From: Clostridium bornimense
GTDB taxonomy: Bacteria > Bacillota > Clostridia > Clostridiales > Clostridiaceae
DNA: 32,144 bases
Reading direction: 5' to 3'
Assembly (NCBI RefSeq): GCF_018917145.1
Contig: NZ_JAHLOD010000039.1
Coordinates: forward strand, 1-32,144
The position numbers were made by a program, and so were the translations under genes. Below, piece after piece: positions 23,256 through 32,015 of this stretch (position 1 is the stretch's first letter; each line of letters begins with the position of its first letter). Under the pieces are notes generated by a model. That model saw only the letters and a list, made by a program, of their open reading frames with translations, had not been told where the DNA came from and did no database searches.

Positions 23256-24014
23256 ATGAAAGTAAAAAGAGAATGGTATGATGCCATAAAATTTAGGCAA
23301 TCAAGAAGAACTTATGAAAAAAAAATAATTAGTAAAGGTAATAGATTAAAAATAATTCAATTAATTGATGATATAAATAATGAAAGTGGACTACACTTGC
23401 AATTTATCGAAGATGGCGAGAAATTTTTAACAGGATTTAAAGCATCTTATGGTATGATAACAGGTACTAACTATCTTATAGCTTTAGCAGGTAATAAAAA
23501 TCTTAAAAATCTAAAAAAACTTATAGGGTATTATGGTGAATTATTAGTTTTAGAATGTACATCCTTAGGTCTTGGTACATGCTGGATTGGTGAAACTTAT
23601 CACAAATCAGAATGTATAAAATATTTAAACTTATCCGAAGAAGAAGAGTTAGTTTGTATTATTTCTTTAGGACATGTTTTAAATGATAAATCATTTAAAG
23701 AAAGATTACTATCAAAATTATCTAAAAACAACAAAACATTCGATGATATATTAATAGAAAAAGATGATAGAATTCCTAGATGGGTACGTTGTGGAATAAA
23801 TTCGGTACTACTTGCTCCTTCTTGTCTTAACAAGAAGCCAATAGGCTATTCATATAAAAACGGCATACTAAAAGCTTTTGTAACAAAATCCAATAAAGGC
23901 TATGAAGATGTTGATCTTGGTATATCTATGGCTCATTTTATGTTAGGAGCTAACAGTACTGGATATGATGGAAAATGGTCAGAGCTAAATGGTGAAAATA
24001 TATTTATTAAATAA
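23256..24014 (+). CDS. Nitroreductase-family protein (TM1586-type)
   Basis: The protein has 252 residues. N-terminal 'WYDAIKFRQSRRTYEKKIIS' is the FMN-phosphate-binding 'R.S.R.Y' start of nitroreductases. 'GELLVLECTSLGLGTCWIGE' corresponds to the central helix plus G-T-W motif, and 'ELVCIISLGHV' to the usual 'a.i.iG.p' strand. A second half-domain repeat, 'DDRIPRWVRCGINSVLLAPS' followed by 'CLNKKP', and 'DLGISMAHFMLGA' is typical of the TM1586 subfamily, in which one chain holds both halves of the usual dimer. It probably binds FMN; its substrate is unknown. The gene ends at a hairpin shared with the convergent J-protein gene. Confidence 0.85.
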   Translation: MKVKREWYDAIKFRQSRRTYEKKIISKGNRLKIIQLIDDINNESGLHLQFIEDGEKFLTGFKASYGMITGTNYLIALAGNKNLKNLKKLIGYYGELLVLECTSLGLGTCWIGETYHKSECIKYLNLSEEEELVCIISLGHVLNDKSFKERLLSKLSKNNKTFDDILIEKDDRIPRWVRCGINSVLLAPSCLNKKPIGYSYKNGILKAFVTKSNKGYEDVDLGISMAHFMLGANSTGYDGKWSELNGENIFIK

Positions 24015-24022
24015 TATGTAAA

Positions 24023-24065
24023 AAATCCTAAAGCACAATAATTTAACTTGTTGCTTTAGGATTTC
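24023..24065. terminator. Bidirectional terminator between nitroreductase and J-protein genes
   Basis: AAATCCTAAAGC (24023-24034) and GCTTTAGGATTT (24053-24064) are perfect complements. T-runs lie on both sides, so it can serve both convergent genes. Confidence 0.8.
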
Positions 24066-24100
24066 TTATATAGTAGTAAAGTAATACTCTATACATTATG

Positions 24101-25276
24101 TCACCTTGCCGCAGTATTTTTTATAAAAAAATAACCATTAAAAGAATTAAAATTGCCTTTTTTTATTTTTTCAAATAACTGAAATGTTCCCTCTCTTTTT
24201 TTATTTTCCTCTTCTTTAACTCTTTCATTATACTCCTCTATTTTTTTATTTACATTTTTAAGATATACACTACAATATGTATCTAATGGACTTATCTCTA
24301 ACAACTTCTCCAAAATTTCTTTAGCTTTTTCTAATTTATTTATAAAACAATAACACTTTGCAAGATTTAAGTATGCTTCATAATTTTCTTCGTCAATTTG
24401 AAGATTATACATATAAAAAGATCTCTCAAAATACTTTATTGCTTTCACATAATTTTTTTCTTGAAAATATGTATTTCCTATTTCCGTCATTGCATGCAAA
24501 TCATTGCACTTTATCGATAAAGCCTTTCTATAATAACTTCGTGCAAAATTTAAATCCTTTATAGCAACATTGTAATCACCTAAGATATTAATTAGGTATA
24601 AATCATCTTGATATATAGAGTAAGCATCTAATAGATATCCCTTTGCTAAATCAAATTTCCTTTCTTTCAAACACTTGTATCCTTTATTCCTAAGATTCAA
24701 AAATGTTTCTATATATTCTTTAGGTATATTATCTATGTATTCATATCCAAGTATCTCTGAAACCTTCATTGCATTTATTACTGTATCAACAATTTCTTTA
24801 TCATTATTCTTATATAATTCAATTTCATTTGATGTCCAATCAAAATAATTATCTATTATTCTCCATATATTCTTAGGTAAATACTTATGTTTTGATAGAA
24901 ATAAAAGCATTTCTTTTTCTAAGATTTTTCGATTTCCTACATTCCAAAGAAAATTAAACTCTAATAAATCTCGCCATATCTTTCCGTTAACTCTAAGTGA
25001 GAAATCACTGTACACTTCTTGTACTCTATTAAAAAATTTAGATTCTTCCTTTGATTTTTTTTCTTTTTTATTGGGATTATCATTAAGAATATCTAACTCT
25101 ATTGACACCAATTTCTTCTTTGTTAACTTTTTTGCCTTATTATACGCTTCTCTAAGTTCTTGATATCCTTCAGCATCATCTTCTGGATGACATTTTTTTA
25201 AACGCTTAGAATACGCTTTCTTTATTTTAGATATATCACTACCTTCTGGTATCCCCAATAAATCCCAACAACTCAT
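24101..25276 (-). CDS. J-domain/TPR co-chaperone partner of HscC
   Basis: The protein has 391 residues. The N-terminal J-like domain (1-50) reads 'CWDLLGIPEGSDISKIKKAY' then 'SKRLKKCHPEDDAEGYQELR'. The canonical HPD tripeptide is HPE, followed by the D-AEGYQ pattern seen in DjlB/DjlC-like proteins. The middle (about 75-190) is helical and unassigned. TPR-like repeats occupy about 195-345 ('RSYYRKALSIKCNDLHAMTE', 'YFQEKNYVKAIKYFERSFYM', 'EAYLNLAKCYCFINKLEKAK'). The start lies one nt after the hscC stop, so translation is coupled. This matches the hscC-djl pairing in enterobacteria. Its client proteins are unknown. Confidence 0.85.
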   Translation of the reverse strand: MSCWDLLGIPEGSDISKIKKAYSKRLKKCHPEDDAEGYQELREAYNKAKKLTKKKLVSIELDILNDNPNKKEKKSKEESKFFNRVQEVYSDFSLRVNGKIWRDLLEFNFLWNVGNRKILEKEMLLFLSKHKYLPKNIWRIIDNYFDWTSNEIELYKNNDKEIVDTVINAMKVSEILGYEYIDNIPKEYIETFLNLRNKGYKCLKERKFDLAKGYLLDAYSIYQDDLYLINILGDYNVAIKDLNFARSYYRKALSIKCNDLHAMTEIGNTYFQEKNYVKAIKYFERSFYMYNLQIDEENYEAYLNLAKCYCFINKLEKAKEILEKLLEISPLDTYCSVYLKNVNKKIEEYNERVKEEENKKREGTFQLFEKIKKGNFNSFNGYFFIKNTAAR

Positions 25277-25277
25277 A

Positions 25278-26972
25278 TTAACAATTCTCCTCTAATTTAT
25301 TAAACTCTTCAGTTAAATTTTTTGACGCTTCTTCAATAAGTTTAGAATCTTGTGTTTCAAGAACACGTTCAAACCCTTGTAGCAATTGAGAAATATATAC
25401 ACGCTTACTTCCTAATGATTCTTCGTAAAGTCTTTCTCCTCTTGCAACTAATAATCTATTTTCTGTTTTTTCTCTTGGATGTATTTTTAGTGATGATAAC
25501 ATTTTAAGCCTTTCTTCTATTTCTTCTTTTGAAAGTGATCCAGGTGCGTTTTCTATTACTAGACTTTTTACCTCACCTGTACTTACTATTGTTACTTCCA
25601 CTTCTAATAACCCATTTATATCATATGTATATCTAACATCTACAGGATGTTCTCCTGCTGCTCCTTTAGGAATTTCAATCTCTATTTCTCCAAGCTTTAT
25701 ATTATCAGCAACTCTACGACGTTCTCCTTGATATATATTTACTAGCATATGTCTTTGATTGTCTGCTACAGTATATAAAGTTCTCACTTTACTTATAGGA
25801 ATTGGAGAATTTCTTTCTATGATAGGTAAAAAATATCCATCCTCATATCTGCCATTTCCTAGCTCTGATACAACATCTACACCTAATGTATATGGACACA
25901 CATCTGTTAATACCATCTCTCTTAAATCTTCATCCTTCTCCTTCAAAGCTGCTTGTATTGCTGCACCTTTTGCTACTACTTCATCAGGATTTATAGTAGA
26001 ATATGGTATCTTGTTAAACATCTTAGTTACAATGGATCTAATTAATGGCATCCTAGTTGATCCTCCAACTAATATAATAGAATCCAATTCTTCAGAATCT
26101 ATATCTGCATCATTTAATGCTCTCTCAATTGGATTTCTTAATTTTAAAATTAATTCTTCAGAAATCTTTTCAAATTCTTGCCTAGTTATCTCCATTGAAA
26201 CAGGCTCTTCATCAATAATTAATTCCATTTTAGCGCTTTGTTTTTCAGTAAGAGTAATTTTGCATATTTCTCCTTGCTTATACAAAGCTGATATAACCTT
26301 TCTATCTAATTGTTCTACATTCAAATTGTTCTTCTTTATAAAATAATGTACTAATAAATTATTAAAATCTTCTCCACCTAAGTAATTATCTCCTGCTATA
26401 GATTTGACCTCCATTACCCCATCAAAAAGCTCTAAAATGGATACATCAAAGGTACCTCCACCTAAATCAAATATAAGAAATTGAGTTTCCCCATCTTTTT
26501 CATTTAATCCATATGCAATAGCTGCAGCAGTAGGTTCACTTACAAGTCTCTCTACCTTAAGACCTGCTAGTTCCCCTGCTCTTTTTGTTGCTTTACGTTG
26601 TGCATCATTAAAATACGCAGGAACACTAATTACTGCTTCAGTAATTTCCTCATCTAAAAAATTTTCTGCATCAGATTTTAATGATTTTAATACAAATGAT
26701 GCTAATTCTTCTGGTGTAAAATTATACTTTCCCATATTAAAAGTTTTACTTGTACCCATAAATCTCTTAAAATTGGATACAGTGCACTCCGGATGTGTTA
26801 TAAGTCGTTCTTTAGCAATTTCACCAACAAGAATTTCATCATTTTCATCAATACTAACTACAGAAGGAGTCATATTTTTATTTAAAATATTGGGAATGAT
26901 AATAGCCTCTTTTTCTTTCCAATATGCTACTAAACTATTTGTTGTACCTAAATCTATTCCTATAGTTGTCAT
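25278..26972 (-). CDS. hscC: HscC-type Hsp70 chaperone
   Basis: The protein has 564 residues from ATG 26972; a GTG one codon earlier is an equal alternative, both served by GGAGGAAGA. The ATPase domain (1-~345) shows 'IGIDLGTTNSLVAYW', 'VISVPAYFNDAQRKATKRAG', 'EPTAAAIAYGL', 'FLIFDLGGGTFDVSIL' and 'ILVGGSTRMPLIRSIV'. The substrate-binding part (about 350-500) is followed by a short lid. About 565 residues and the absence of a long DnaK-type C-terminal tail fit HscC rather than DnaK. In E. coli HscC works with dedicated J proteins and affects sigma-70 activity. Here the J/TPR partner follows directly, making a two-gene chaperone operon. Confidence 0.9.
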   Translation of the reverse strand: MTTIGIDLGTTNSLVAYWKEKEAIIIPNILNKNMTPSVVSIDENDEILVGEIAKERLITHPECTVSNFKRFMGTSKTFNMGKYNFTPEELASFVLKSLKSDAENFLDEEITEAVISVPAYFNDAQRKATKRAGELAGLKVERLVSEPTAAAIAYGLNEKDGETQFLIFDLGGGTFDVSILELFDGVMEVKSIAGDNYLGGEDFNNLLVHYFIKKNNLNVEQLDRKVISALYKQGEICKITLTEKQSAKMELIIDEEPVSMEITRQEFEKISEELILKLRNPIERALNDADIDSEELDSIILVGGSTRMPLIRSIVTKMFNKIPYSTINPDEVVAKGAAIQAALKEKDEDLREMVLTDVCPYTLGVDVVSELGNGRYEDGYFLPIIERNSPIPISKVRTLYTVADNQRHMLVNIYQGERRRVADNIKLGEIEIEIPKGAAGEHPVDVRYTYDINGLLEVEVTIVSTGEVKSLVIENAPGSLSKEEIEERLKMLSSLKIHPREKTENRLLVARGERLYEESLGSKRVYISQLLQGFERVLETQDSKLIEEASKNLTEEFNKLEENC

Positions 26973-27030
26973 CACTATCTTCCTCCAATAAATATCTAAC
27001 TTTTACCATTATTATATATACTGAAAATTC

Positions 27031-27175
27031 TCATCTCAATGGGAAATCCCTAAATGTGTCATATTTATTCTTAGAACTTACAAAAATACTTTTAGGTATA
27101 AATTCCTTACATTCACTACAAAAATTCTTATCTTTTAAGAAAATATTATTACTTTCGACATAATTTCAACACATC
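27031..27175 (-). pseudogene. Possible zinc-ribbon protein remnant upstream of hscC
   Basis: A minus-strand frame without a usable start reads ...FLKDKNFCSECKEFIPKS, then IFVSSKNKYDTFRDFPLR and TGA (27033-27031). The CSEC pair and the regular protein-like composition suggest a small zinc-binding protein. An overlapping ATG frame (27166, MSKVIIFS) could supply the start if one frameshift were assumed. It lies 58 nt ahead of hscC on the same strand. The rest of 26976-27413 contains a hairpin and the ltaS-like leader. Confidence 0.3.
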
Positions 27176-27233
27176 ATTAGGTTAAAATCATATTAGATTA
27201 AAACATTAAAATAATTTAGGTACATAATAATTC

Positions 27234-27270
27234 CTAAAAAAAGCTATGCTAACCCTCATAGCTTTTTTTA
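27234..27270. terminator. Hairpin in the hscC/ltaS-like divergent gap
   Basis: AAAAGCTATG and CATAGCTTTT pair around CTAACCCT, with A-runs and T-runs on both sides. It can end transcription in either direction and isolates the two divergent units. Confidence 0.75.
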
Positions 27271-27413
27271 TTTTTGTTAAGAAAATGTTAAAAACTTTTT
27301 CATAAAAAAATCTAGTTAATTTTGTTATTATATTATATAATCATGTATAGCATGTACAATGTTAAATATGAAAAAGTATACCAGAGTTAATTTAAAAAAT
27401 TTTGGAGGTAAAA

Positions 27414-29477
27414 ATGAATAAGATAGGAGAATTAATAAAGAAGCATTCATTATTATTTTGTATAATTATTGGGTTCATTATAGGTTTTATAAACGAATTG
27501 CTTGGTAGAGCGTCACTTTTAGAAACCGTAAATTTTATTTTAGATAAACCGCTAATGTTTATATATAATGCACTAATTGTTGCCGCTACAGTATCTATTG
27601 CATGTCTATTTAGTAAAAAATACTTTACTATGATTGTAATTAGTATAATTTGGTTGACTATTGGTATAACTAATGGAATTATTTTAAGCAATCGTGTTAC
27701 ACCATTTACTTTTGTTGACTTAAAATTATTTACTGATGGTATTAAAGTATTACCTACTTATATGTCTCCAATTCAAATTGGTGCAATTGTTTTTGGTATT
27801 ATTGCAGTTGTAGCATTACTAATATTCTTGTGGATAAAGTTACCTAAACATGAAAATGATGCTCATCATAAAAAAAATTCAAAACTTGTAGCATTATTTT
27901 TAGTTTCATTTGCAATTATAACTACTTATTGTTTAAAAACTGGAGTATTATCTACAAAGTTTACTAGCTTGGTTTATGCATACGAAGATTATGGTGTTGA
28001 ATACTCTTTCAGTGCAACTTTACTTAATACTGGTATGAATAAACCAAAGAGCTATAGTGAAGAAAAAGTTAATTCAATAATGGATGATGTAAAGAACAAT
28101 GTTGCTGAAACAAATAGTAATAAACCTAATATCATAATGGTTCAATTAGAGTCACTATTTGATCCTACTCATGTAACAGATTTACACTTTAGCGAAGATC
28201 CACTTCCATTCCTTAGATCATTAAAACAAAACTACACTAGTGGATTCTTAAGTGTCCCTGGTATAGGAGCAGGTACAGCAAATACTGAATTTGAAGTTAT
28301 GACAGGTATGGATTTAGATTACTTTGGAACAGGAGAGTATCCATATAAAACTATATTAACTAAAACTACTAGTGAATCTCTTGCATATGATTTAAAAGAT
28401 TTAGGGTATTCAGCTCATGCTATCCACAATAATACAGCTACATTCTACAGTCGTAATAAAGTATTTGCTCAACTTGGATATGATACTTTTACTTCTAAAG
28501 AATTTATGAATATTCAAGAATGGACACCAAACGGATGGGCTAAAGACAAAATTTTAACAGGCGAAATAATGAAAGTCCTTCAATCAACTGAAAATCAAGA
28601 CTATATATACACAATTTCTGTACAAGGTCATGGTAGTTATATAAATCAAACTGATCCTAATGGTACAATTAAAGTTACTAGCGATATAGATAGAGAAAAT
28701 ATATCTGATATTGAATACTATGTAAATCAAATTCATCAGATGGATCAATTTGTACAAGACCTTGTAAACACAATTAATTCTTTTGATGAAAATACTGTAG
28801 TAGTATTTTATGGAGATCATCTTCCTTCACTAGGTATCGAAAAAGAACAACTTGATAATGGATCAATATATCAAACAGAATATGTAGCATATAGTAACTT
28901 TGATATGGAAAAACAAAATGTAGATTTAGAAGCGTTTCAATTATCATCATACATTTTAGATAGAGTTGGTATTCATCATGGAACATTACCAACATTCCAT
29001 CAAACTAACATGGGTAAAGAAGATTATTTAAGTAACTTAGAAATACTTCAATATGATATGCTATATGGTAAACACTACTCTCAAGGTGGTACAAACCCAT
29101 ATACAGCTACAAACCTTAAGTTAGGTATTTATGATCTTACTCTAGAATCAATGGAGAACTCAGATAATCTACCAAAAGTTAAAACTGATGAAGAAAATAC
29201 TGATGAAACGGAAACTAAAGATATTTCAGAAGAAGAACCTACTTCAGGAATCATTGTAAAAGGTCAGCATTTTACTGATAAAACTAAAGTATGTGTCAAT
29301 GATGAAGTTTTAAAAACTCAATTTATTGATTCAGAAACAGTAGTTGTGAAAAATAAACAATTGCAATCTGGAGATGTTGTAAAAGTAATTCAACAAGGTT
29401 CTAAAAAAGTTCTTCAACAAGGTTCTAAAAACAGATTCCTTGCTACATCAAATGAAATGACTTATACTGAAAATTAG
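27414..29477 (+). CDS. Lipoteichoic acid synthase-like phosphoglycerol transferase with C-terminal Ig-like domain
   Basis: The protein has 687 residues, starting at ATG 27414 behind GGAGG; a frame start at 27402 precedes that site. Five transmembrane helices fill the first ~190 residues. An extracellular sulfatase-fold catalytic domain follows (about 230-540), with 'IIMVQLESLFDP' (metal-binding Glu), 'GIGAGTANTEFEVMTG' (catalytic Thr) and 'VVFYGDHLPSLG' (metal-binding Asp-His). It would transfer glycerol-phosphate units from phosphatidylglycerol to a glycolipid. An acidic linker (about 590-605) leads to a ~75-residue Ig/IPT-like tail (IIVKGQHFTDKTKV...) that standard LtaS lacks. The tail contains an exact eight-codon duplication (QQGSKK/QQGSKN). 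Confidence 0.87.
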   Translation: MNKIGELIKKHSLLFCIIIGFIIGFINELLGRASLLETVNFILDKPLMFIYNALIVAATVSIACLFSKKYFTMIVISIIWLTIGITNGIILSNRVTPFTFVDLKLFTDGIKVLPTYMSPIQIGAIVFGIIAVVALLIFLWIKLPKHENDAHHKKNSKLVALFLVSFAIITTYCLKTGVLSTKFTSLVYAYEDYGVEYSFSATLLNTGMNKPKSYSEEKVNSIMDDVKNNVAETNSNKPNIIMVQLESLFDPTHVTDLHFSEDPLPFLRSLKQNYTSGFLSVPGIGAGTANTEFEVMTGMDLDYFGTGEYPYKTILTKTTSESLAYDLKDLGYSAHAIHNNTATFYSRNKVFAQLGYDTFTSKEFMNIQEWTPNGWAKDKILTGEIMKVLQSTENQDYIYTISVQGHGSYINQTDPNGTIKVTSDIDRENISDIEYYVNQIHQMDQFVQDLVNTINSFDENTVVVFYGDHLPSLGIEKEQLDNGSIYQTEYVAYSNFDMEKQNVDLEAFQLSSYILDRVGIHHGTLPTFHQTNMGKEDYLSNLEILQYDMLYGKHYSQGGTNPYTATNLKLGIYDLTLESMENSDNLPKVKTDEENTDETETKDISEEEPTSGIIVKGQHFTDKTKVCVNDEVLKTQFIDSETVVVKNKQLQSGDVVKVIQQGSKKVLQQGSKNRFLATSNEMTYTEN

Positions 29478-29488
29478 AATATAAATTT

Positions 29489-29543
29489 AAAAAGGAGCTA
29501 ACGCAAAAGTGATACCCTATCGCTATGCTAAGCTCCTTTTTTA
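29489..29543 (+). terminator. Terminator of the LTA-synthase-like gene
   Basis: AAAAAGGAGCT (29489-29499) pairs with AGCTCCTTTTT (29531-29541) over a 31-nt loop that can pair further (GCTAACGC with GCTATGC-like bases). A T-run follows. It sits 11 nt past the stop. Confidence 0.8.
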
Positions 29544-29563
29544 TAAAAGAATGAGGTGAAATT

Positions 29564-31081
29564 ATGAAAATTGTTACTTCAAAAATATCTAAAAATATAG
29601 ATAATCATTGTGAAGAAAAATTAAAATTGAATACTAGCATTCTTATGGAATCTGCAGCGCTTGCAGTTTTGAAAAATATTTCAAACTACGAAAAATATAC
29701 TATTGTATGTGGTCATGGAAATAATGGTGGCGATGGTTTAGCTCTTGCACGACATCTTTTATCCTTAAATAAAAAAGTAGATGTATTTCTTGTAGGACGA
29801 GAAAATGGTCCTCTTAGCTCCTGTTGTAAAATGAACTATGATATATTAATCAATATGGGCATAAAAATAGAAAACATTAACGAAAAATCTAATCTATCTA
29901 AATTAGAATCATCATTAGAAACTAGTGATATTACAGTTGACGCTATATTAGGAACAGGGATTACAAATACATTGTATGGCTTTGTATCAAAAACTATAGA
30001 TATTATTAACGACAAAAGTAAATATATTTGTTCTGTTGATATTCCTTCTGGAATCAATAGTGATTCTGGTGAAATCATGGGCTCTGCAATAAAGGCAAAT
30101 AAAACTATATGTTTTCAATTTTACAAAAGAGGTTTTTTGACATACCACTGTCAACAATACTTAGGTGACATAATAGTAGAACATATCGGTATACCTAATG
30201 CTGTATCAGAATTGTATCATAATAATGAGTTTATCACTGATATACAATTTATAAAAAATAATATAAAACCGCGAAATAAATATAGTTTTAAAAGCAACTT
30301 TGGTAAAGCATCTATCATAGCAGGATCAAAAGGGTTTTCTGGAGCTGCTTTTATAACCACAGAATCTGCTATAAAATCCGGTACTGGTCTTGTAACTTTA
30401 ATTTCAACTAGTGATGTTCTAAAGAACCTCTCTCCTAGAATTACAGAGGCTATGACTGTAGATTTTTCAGAAAAAAATAAATTGCAAAATGTATTAAAAT
30501 CCTCAGATGTTGTAGCTTTTGGTCCTGGAATGGGAAATAGCGATGATACATTGGAAATGTTAAAAACTATTATGTCATTATCTTCTTGCCCACTGGTTAT
30601 TGATGCTGATGGAATAAATGTGATCGCTACTGCATTAAAAAAAGATAAAGATTTCTTGACTAACTCTAATAAAAATATAATTTTAACTCCTCATTTAGGC
30701 GAAATGTCTCGATTAACTAATCTCGATATTGACTATATAAAAAATAATCGTATTGACGTTGCAAAAAACTTTGCTAAAAAACATAAAGTAATAACACTAC
30801 TAAAAGGTTACGAGACTATAATTACTGATGGTGAAACAACATACGTAAATCCAACAGGAAATAGTTCTATGGCTAATGGTGGTATGGGTGATTGTCTAAC
30901 TGGAATCATCACTTCACTAATAGCTCAAGGTATTCCCCTACTTAATGCAGCAGTATGTGGTGCTTATATCCACGGTGCTATAGGTGATAATTTATCTAAC
31001 ACTATGTATTCTGTAACTGCTACAGATATAATTAACAACATTCAAAATAAAATGAGAAATATATGTAACATTAATAAATAG
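29564..31081 (+). CDS. nnr: Bifunctional NAD(P)H-hydrate epimerase / ADP-dependent NAD(P)H-hydrate dehydratase
   Basis: The 505-residue fusion repairs hydrated nicotinamide cofactors. The N-terminal epimerase domain (about 1-215) has 'YTIVCGHGNNGGDGLALARH', 'VDAILGTGITNTLYGFV' and 'ICSVDIPSGINSDSGEIMGS', and interconverts R- and S-NAD(P)HX. The C-terminal ribokinase-like dehydratase (about 225-500) has 'GKASIIAGSKGFSGAAF', 'VVAFGPGMGNSDDTLEML', 'PLVIDADGINVIA', 'IILTPHLGEMSRLTN' and 'NPTGNSSMANGGMGDCLTGI' (nucleotide-binding loop and catalytic Asp), using ADP to restore NAD(P)H. The start is behind GAGGTGA. It is a chromosomal housekeeping gene, which matters when judging whether this window is a plasmid. 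No domain is truncated. Confidence 0.95.
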   Translation: MKIVTSKISKNIDNHCEEKLKLNTSILMESAALAVLKNISNYEKYTIVCGHGNNGGDGLALARHLLSLNKKVDVFLVGRENGPLSSCCKMNYDILINMGIKIENINEKSNLSKLESSLETSDITVDAILGTGITNTLYGFVSKTIDIINDKSKYICSVDIPSGINSDSGEIMGSAIKANKTICFQFYKRGFLTYHCQQYLGDIIVEHIGIPNAVSELYHNNEFITDIQFIKNNIKPRNKYSFKSNFGKASIIAGSKGFSGAAFITTESAIKSGTGLVTLISTSDVLKNLSPRITEAMTVDFSEKNKLQNVLKSSDVVAFGPGMGNSDDTLEMLKTIMSLSSCPLVIDADGINVIATALKKDKDFLTNSNKNIILTPHLGEMSRLTNLDIDYIKNNRIDVAKNFAKKHKVITLLKGYETIITDGETTYVNPTGNSSMANGGMGDCLTGIITSLIAQGIPLLNAAVCGAYIHGAIGDNLSNTMYSVTATDIINNIQNKMRNICNINK

Positions 31082-31271
31082 ATATTTATATGTAAATATA
31101 CTTTATTCCTGCAAAATTCCTTACATTATCCTAGCAATGATATTAAAGTTTAGTATTATTGCAATTTTTTATAATATATTATTAATTTTTACTGTTAAAT
31201 AATTGCATTTATTGTAAATTCATATTACAATAAATGTATAAATAGTTAAATTAAGAAAGTGAGGAACTTTT

Positions 31272-31925
31272 ATGAACCTTAAATCTCTTATTAGAAAACC
31301 TATGAAACGTAGGTTGTTTTTATGCGGAGTAGGATTTTTAATAGTAGGTTTCATAATAATAATTTTTAACATAGAACAATACGATGAAGATGTAATATAT
31401 AAACTTCTTCCATCTATGTTAACAATAATTATATCAATATTATCAAGTTTATTAATCTTAATAATAAATTTTATAAATCCTAAATCAATCGAAAATTATA
31501 GAAATTTTTGTGCATATGTTCATACTCCATTTGAGGAAGACTTAAATAATCAATTAAAAGGAAATATAGAAAAAATAGATAGATTTATATTCACTGACAA
31601 CTGGGTAATAATATTATATACTTTCTCAGTAAAAGTCTTCAATGCTAACGATATTATCTGGACATATAAAAGTAGGATAACAGATAATATTAGTTGCATT
31701 CCATTGGCTAATAATACATATCTTCACATTCATCTTTCTAATAGAAAAAAAATAGCTGTAGATGTTAATATAGCTAACAGTGATATTCTTATTGATGCAC
31801 TATTTAGAAGAGCTAAAAGTGGTTACTTTGGATATAATAATAAGTTGAGAAAACGATGGCTATATGATAAAACAAACTTAATTAAAGATATTAAATCTTC
31901 TAAACAATTGATAGTTGTTAACTAG
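31272..31925 (+). CDS. Two-helix membrane protein of unknown function
   Basis: The protein has 217 residues and starts behind AAGTGAGGAAC. Two transmembrane helices (about 15-36 and 48-68) are followed by a soluble domain. That domain has 'IDRFIFTDNWVIILYTFSVK', 'VFNANDIIWTYKSRITDN', 'NTYLHIHLSNRKKIAVDV' and a basic C-terminus ('NNKLRKRWLYDKTNL'). The 'W-I...i.w.Y......l......g....i.v' arrangement suggests a PH-like beta domain facing the cytosol. It is loosely like the YcxB triplet in layout but not clearly homologous. It stands alone between nnr and the IS3 end. Confidence 0.65.
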   Translation: MNLKSLIRKPMKRRLFLCGVGFLIVGFIIIIFNIEQYDEDVIYKLLPSMLTIIISILSSLLILIINFINPKSIENYRNFCAYVHTPFEEDLNNQLKGNIEKIDRFIFTDNWVIILYTFSVKVFNANDIIWTYKSRITDNISCIPLANNTYLHIHLSNRKKIAVDVNIANSDILIDALFRRAKSGYFGYNNKLRKRWLYDKTNLIKDIKSSKQLIVVN

Positions 31926-31959
31926 TTTAATATCAAAAAGAGCTGTTACATAATGATAT

Positions 31960-32010
31960 GATACCTCTAAAGTAGACATGGTAAATAACCAAAATCTACT
32001 TTGGAGGTAT
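31960..32010 (+). promoter_or_regulatory. Left end of the IS3-type element with RBS-occluding hairpin
   Basis: ATACCTCTAAAGTAGA (31961-31976) is complementary to TCTACTTTGGAGGTAT (31995-32010) at 15 of 16 positions, the sixteenth being a G-U pair in RNA. The right arm contains the transposase ribosome binding site GGAGGT, so a transcript entering from outside would fold and hide it. The element's outer end probably lies at or just before 31960. Confidence 0.6.
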
Positions 32011-32015
32011 TTTTT

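Noticed and set aside
25759-26346. Plus-strand 195-residue open frame opposite hscC
   Set aside because: It is an antisense shadow of a conserved Hsp70 gene. Long antisense frames opposite Hsp70 genes are a known artefact.
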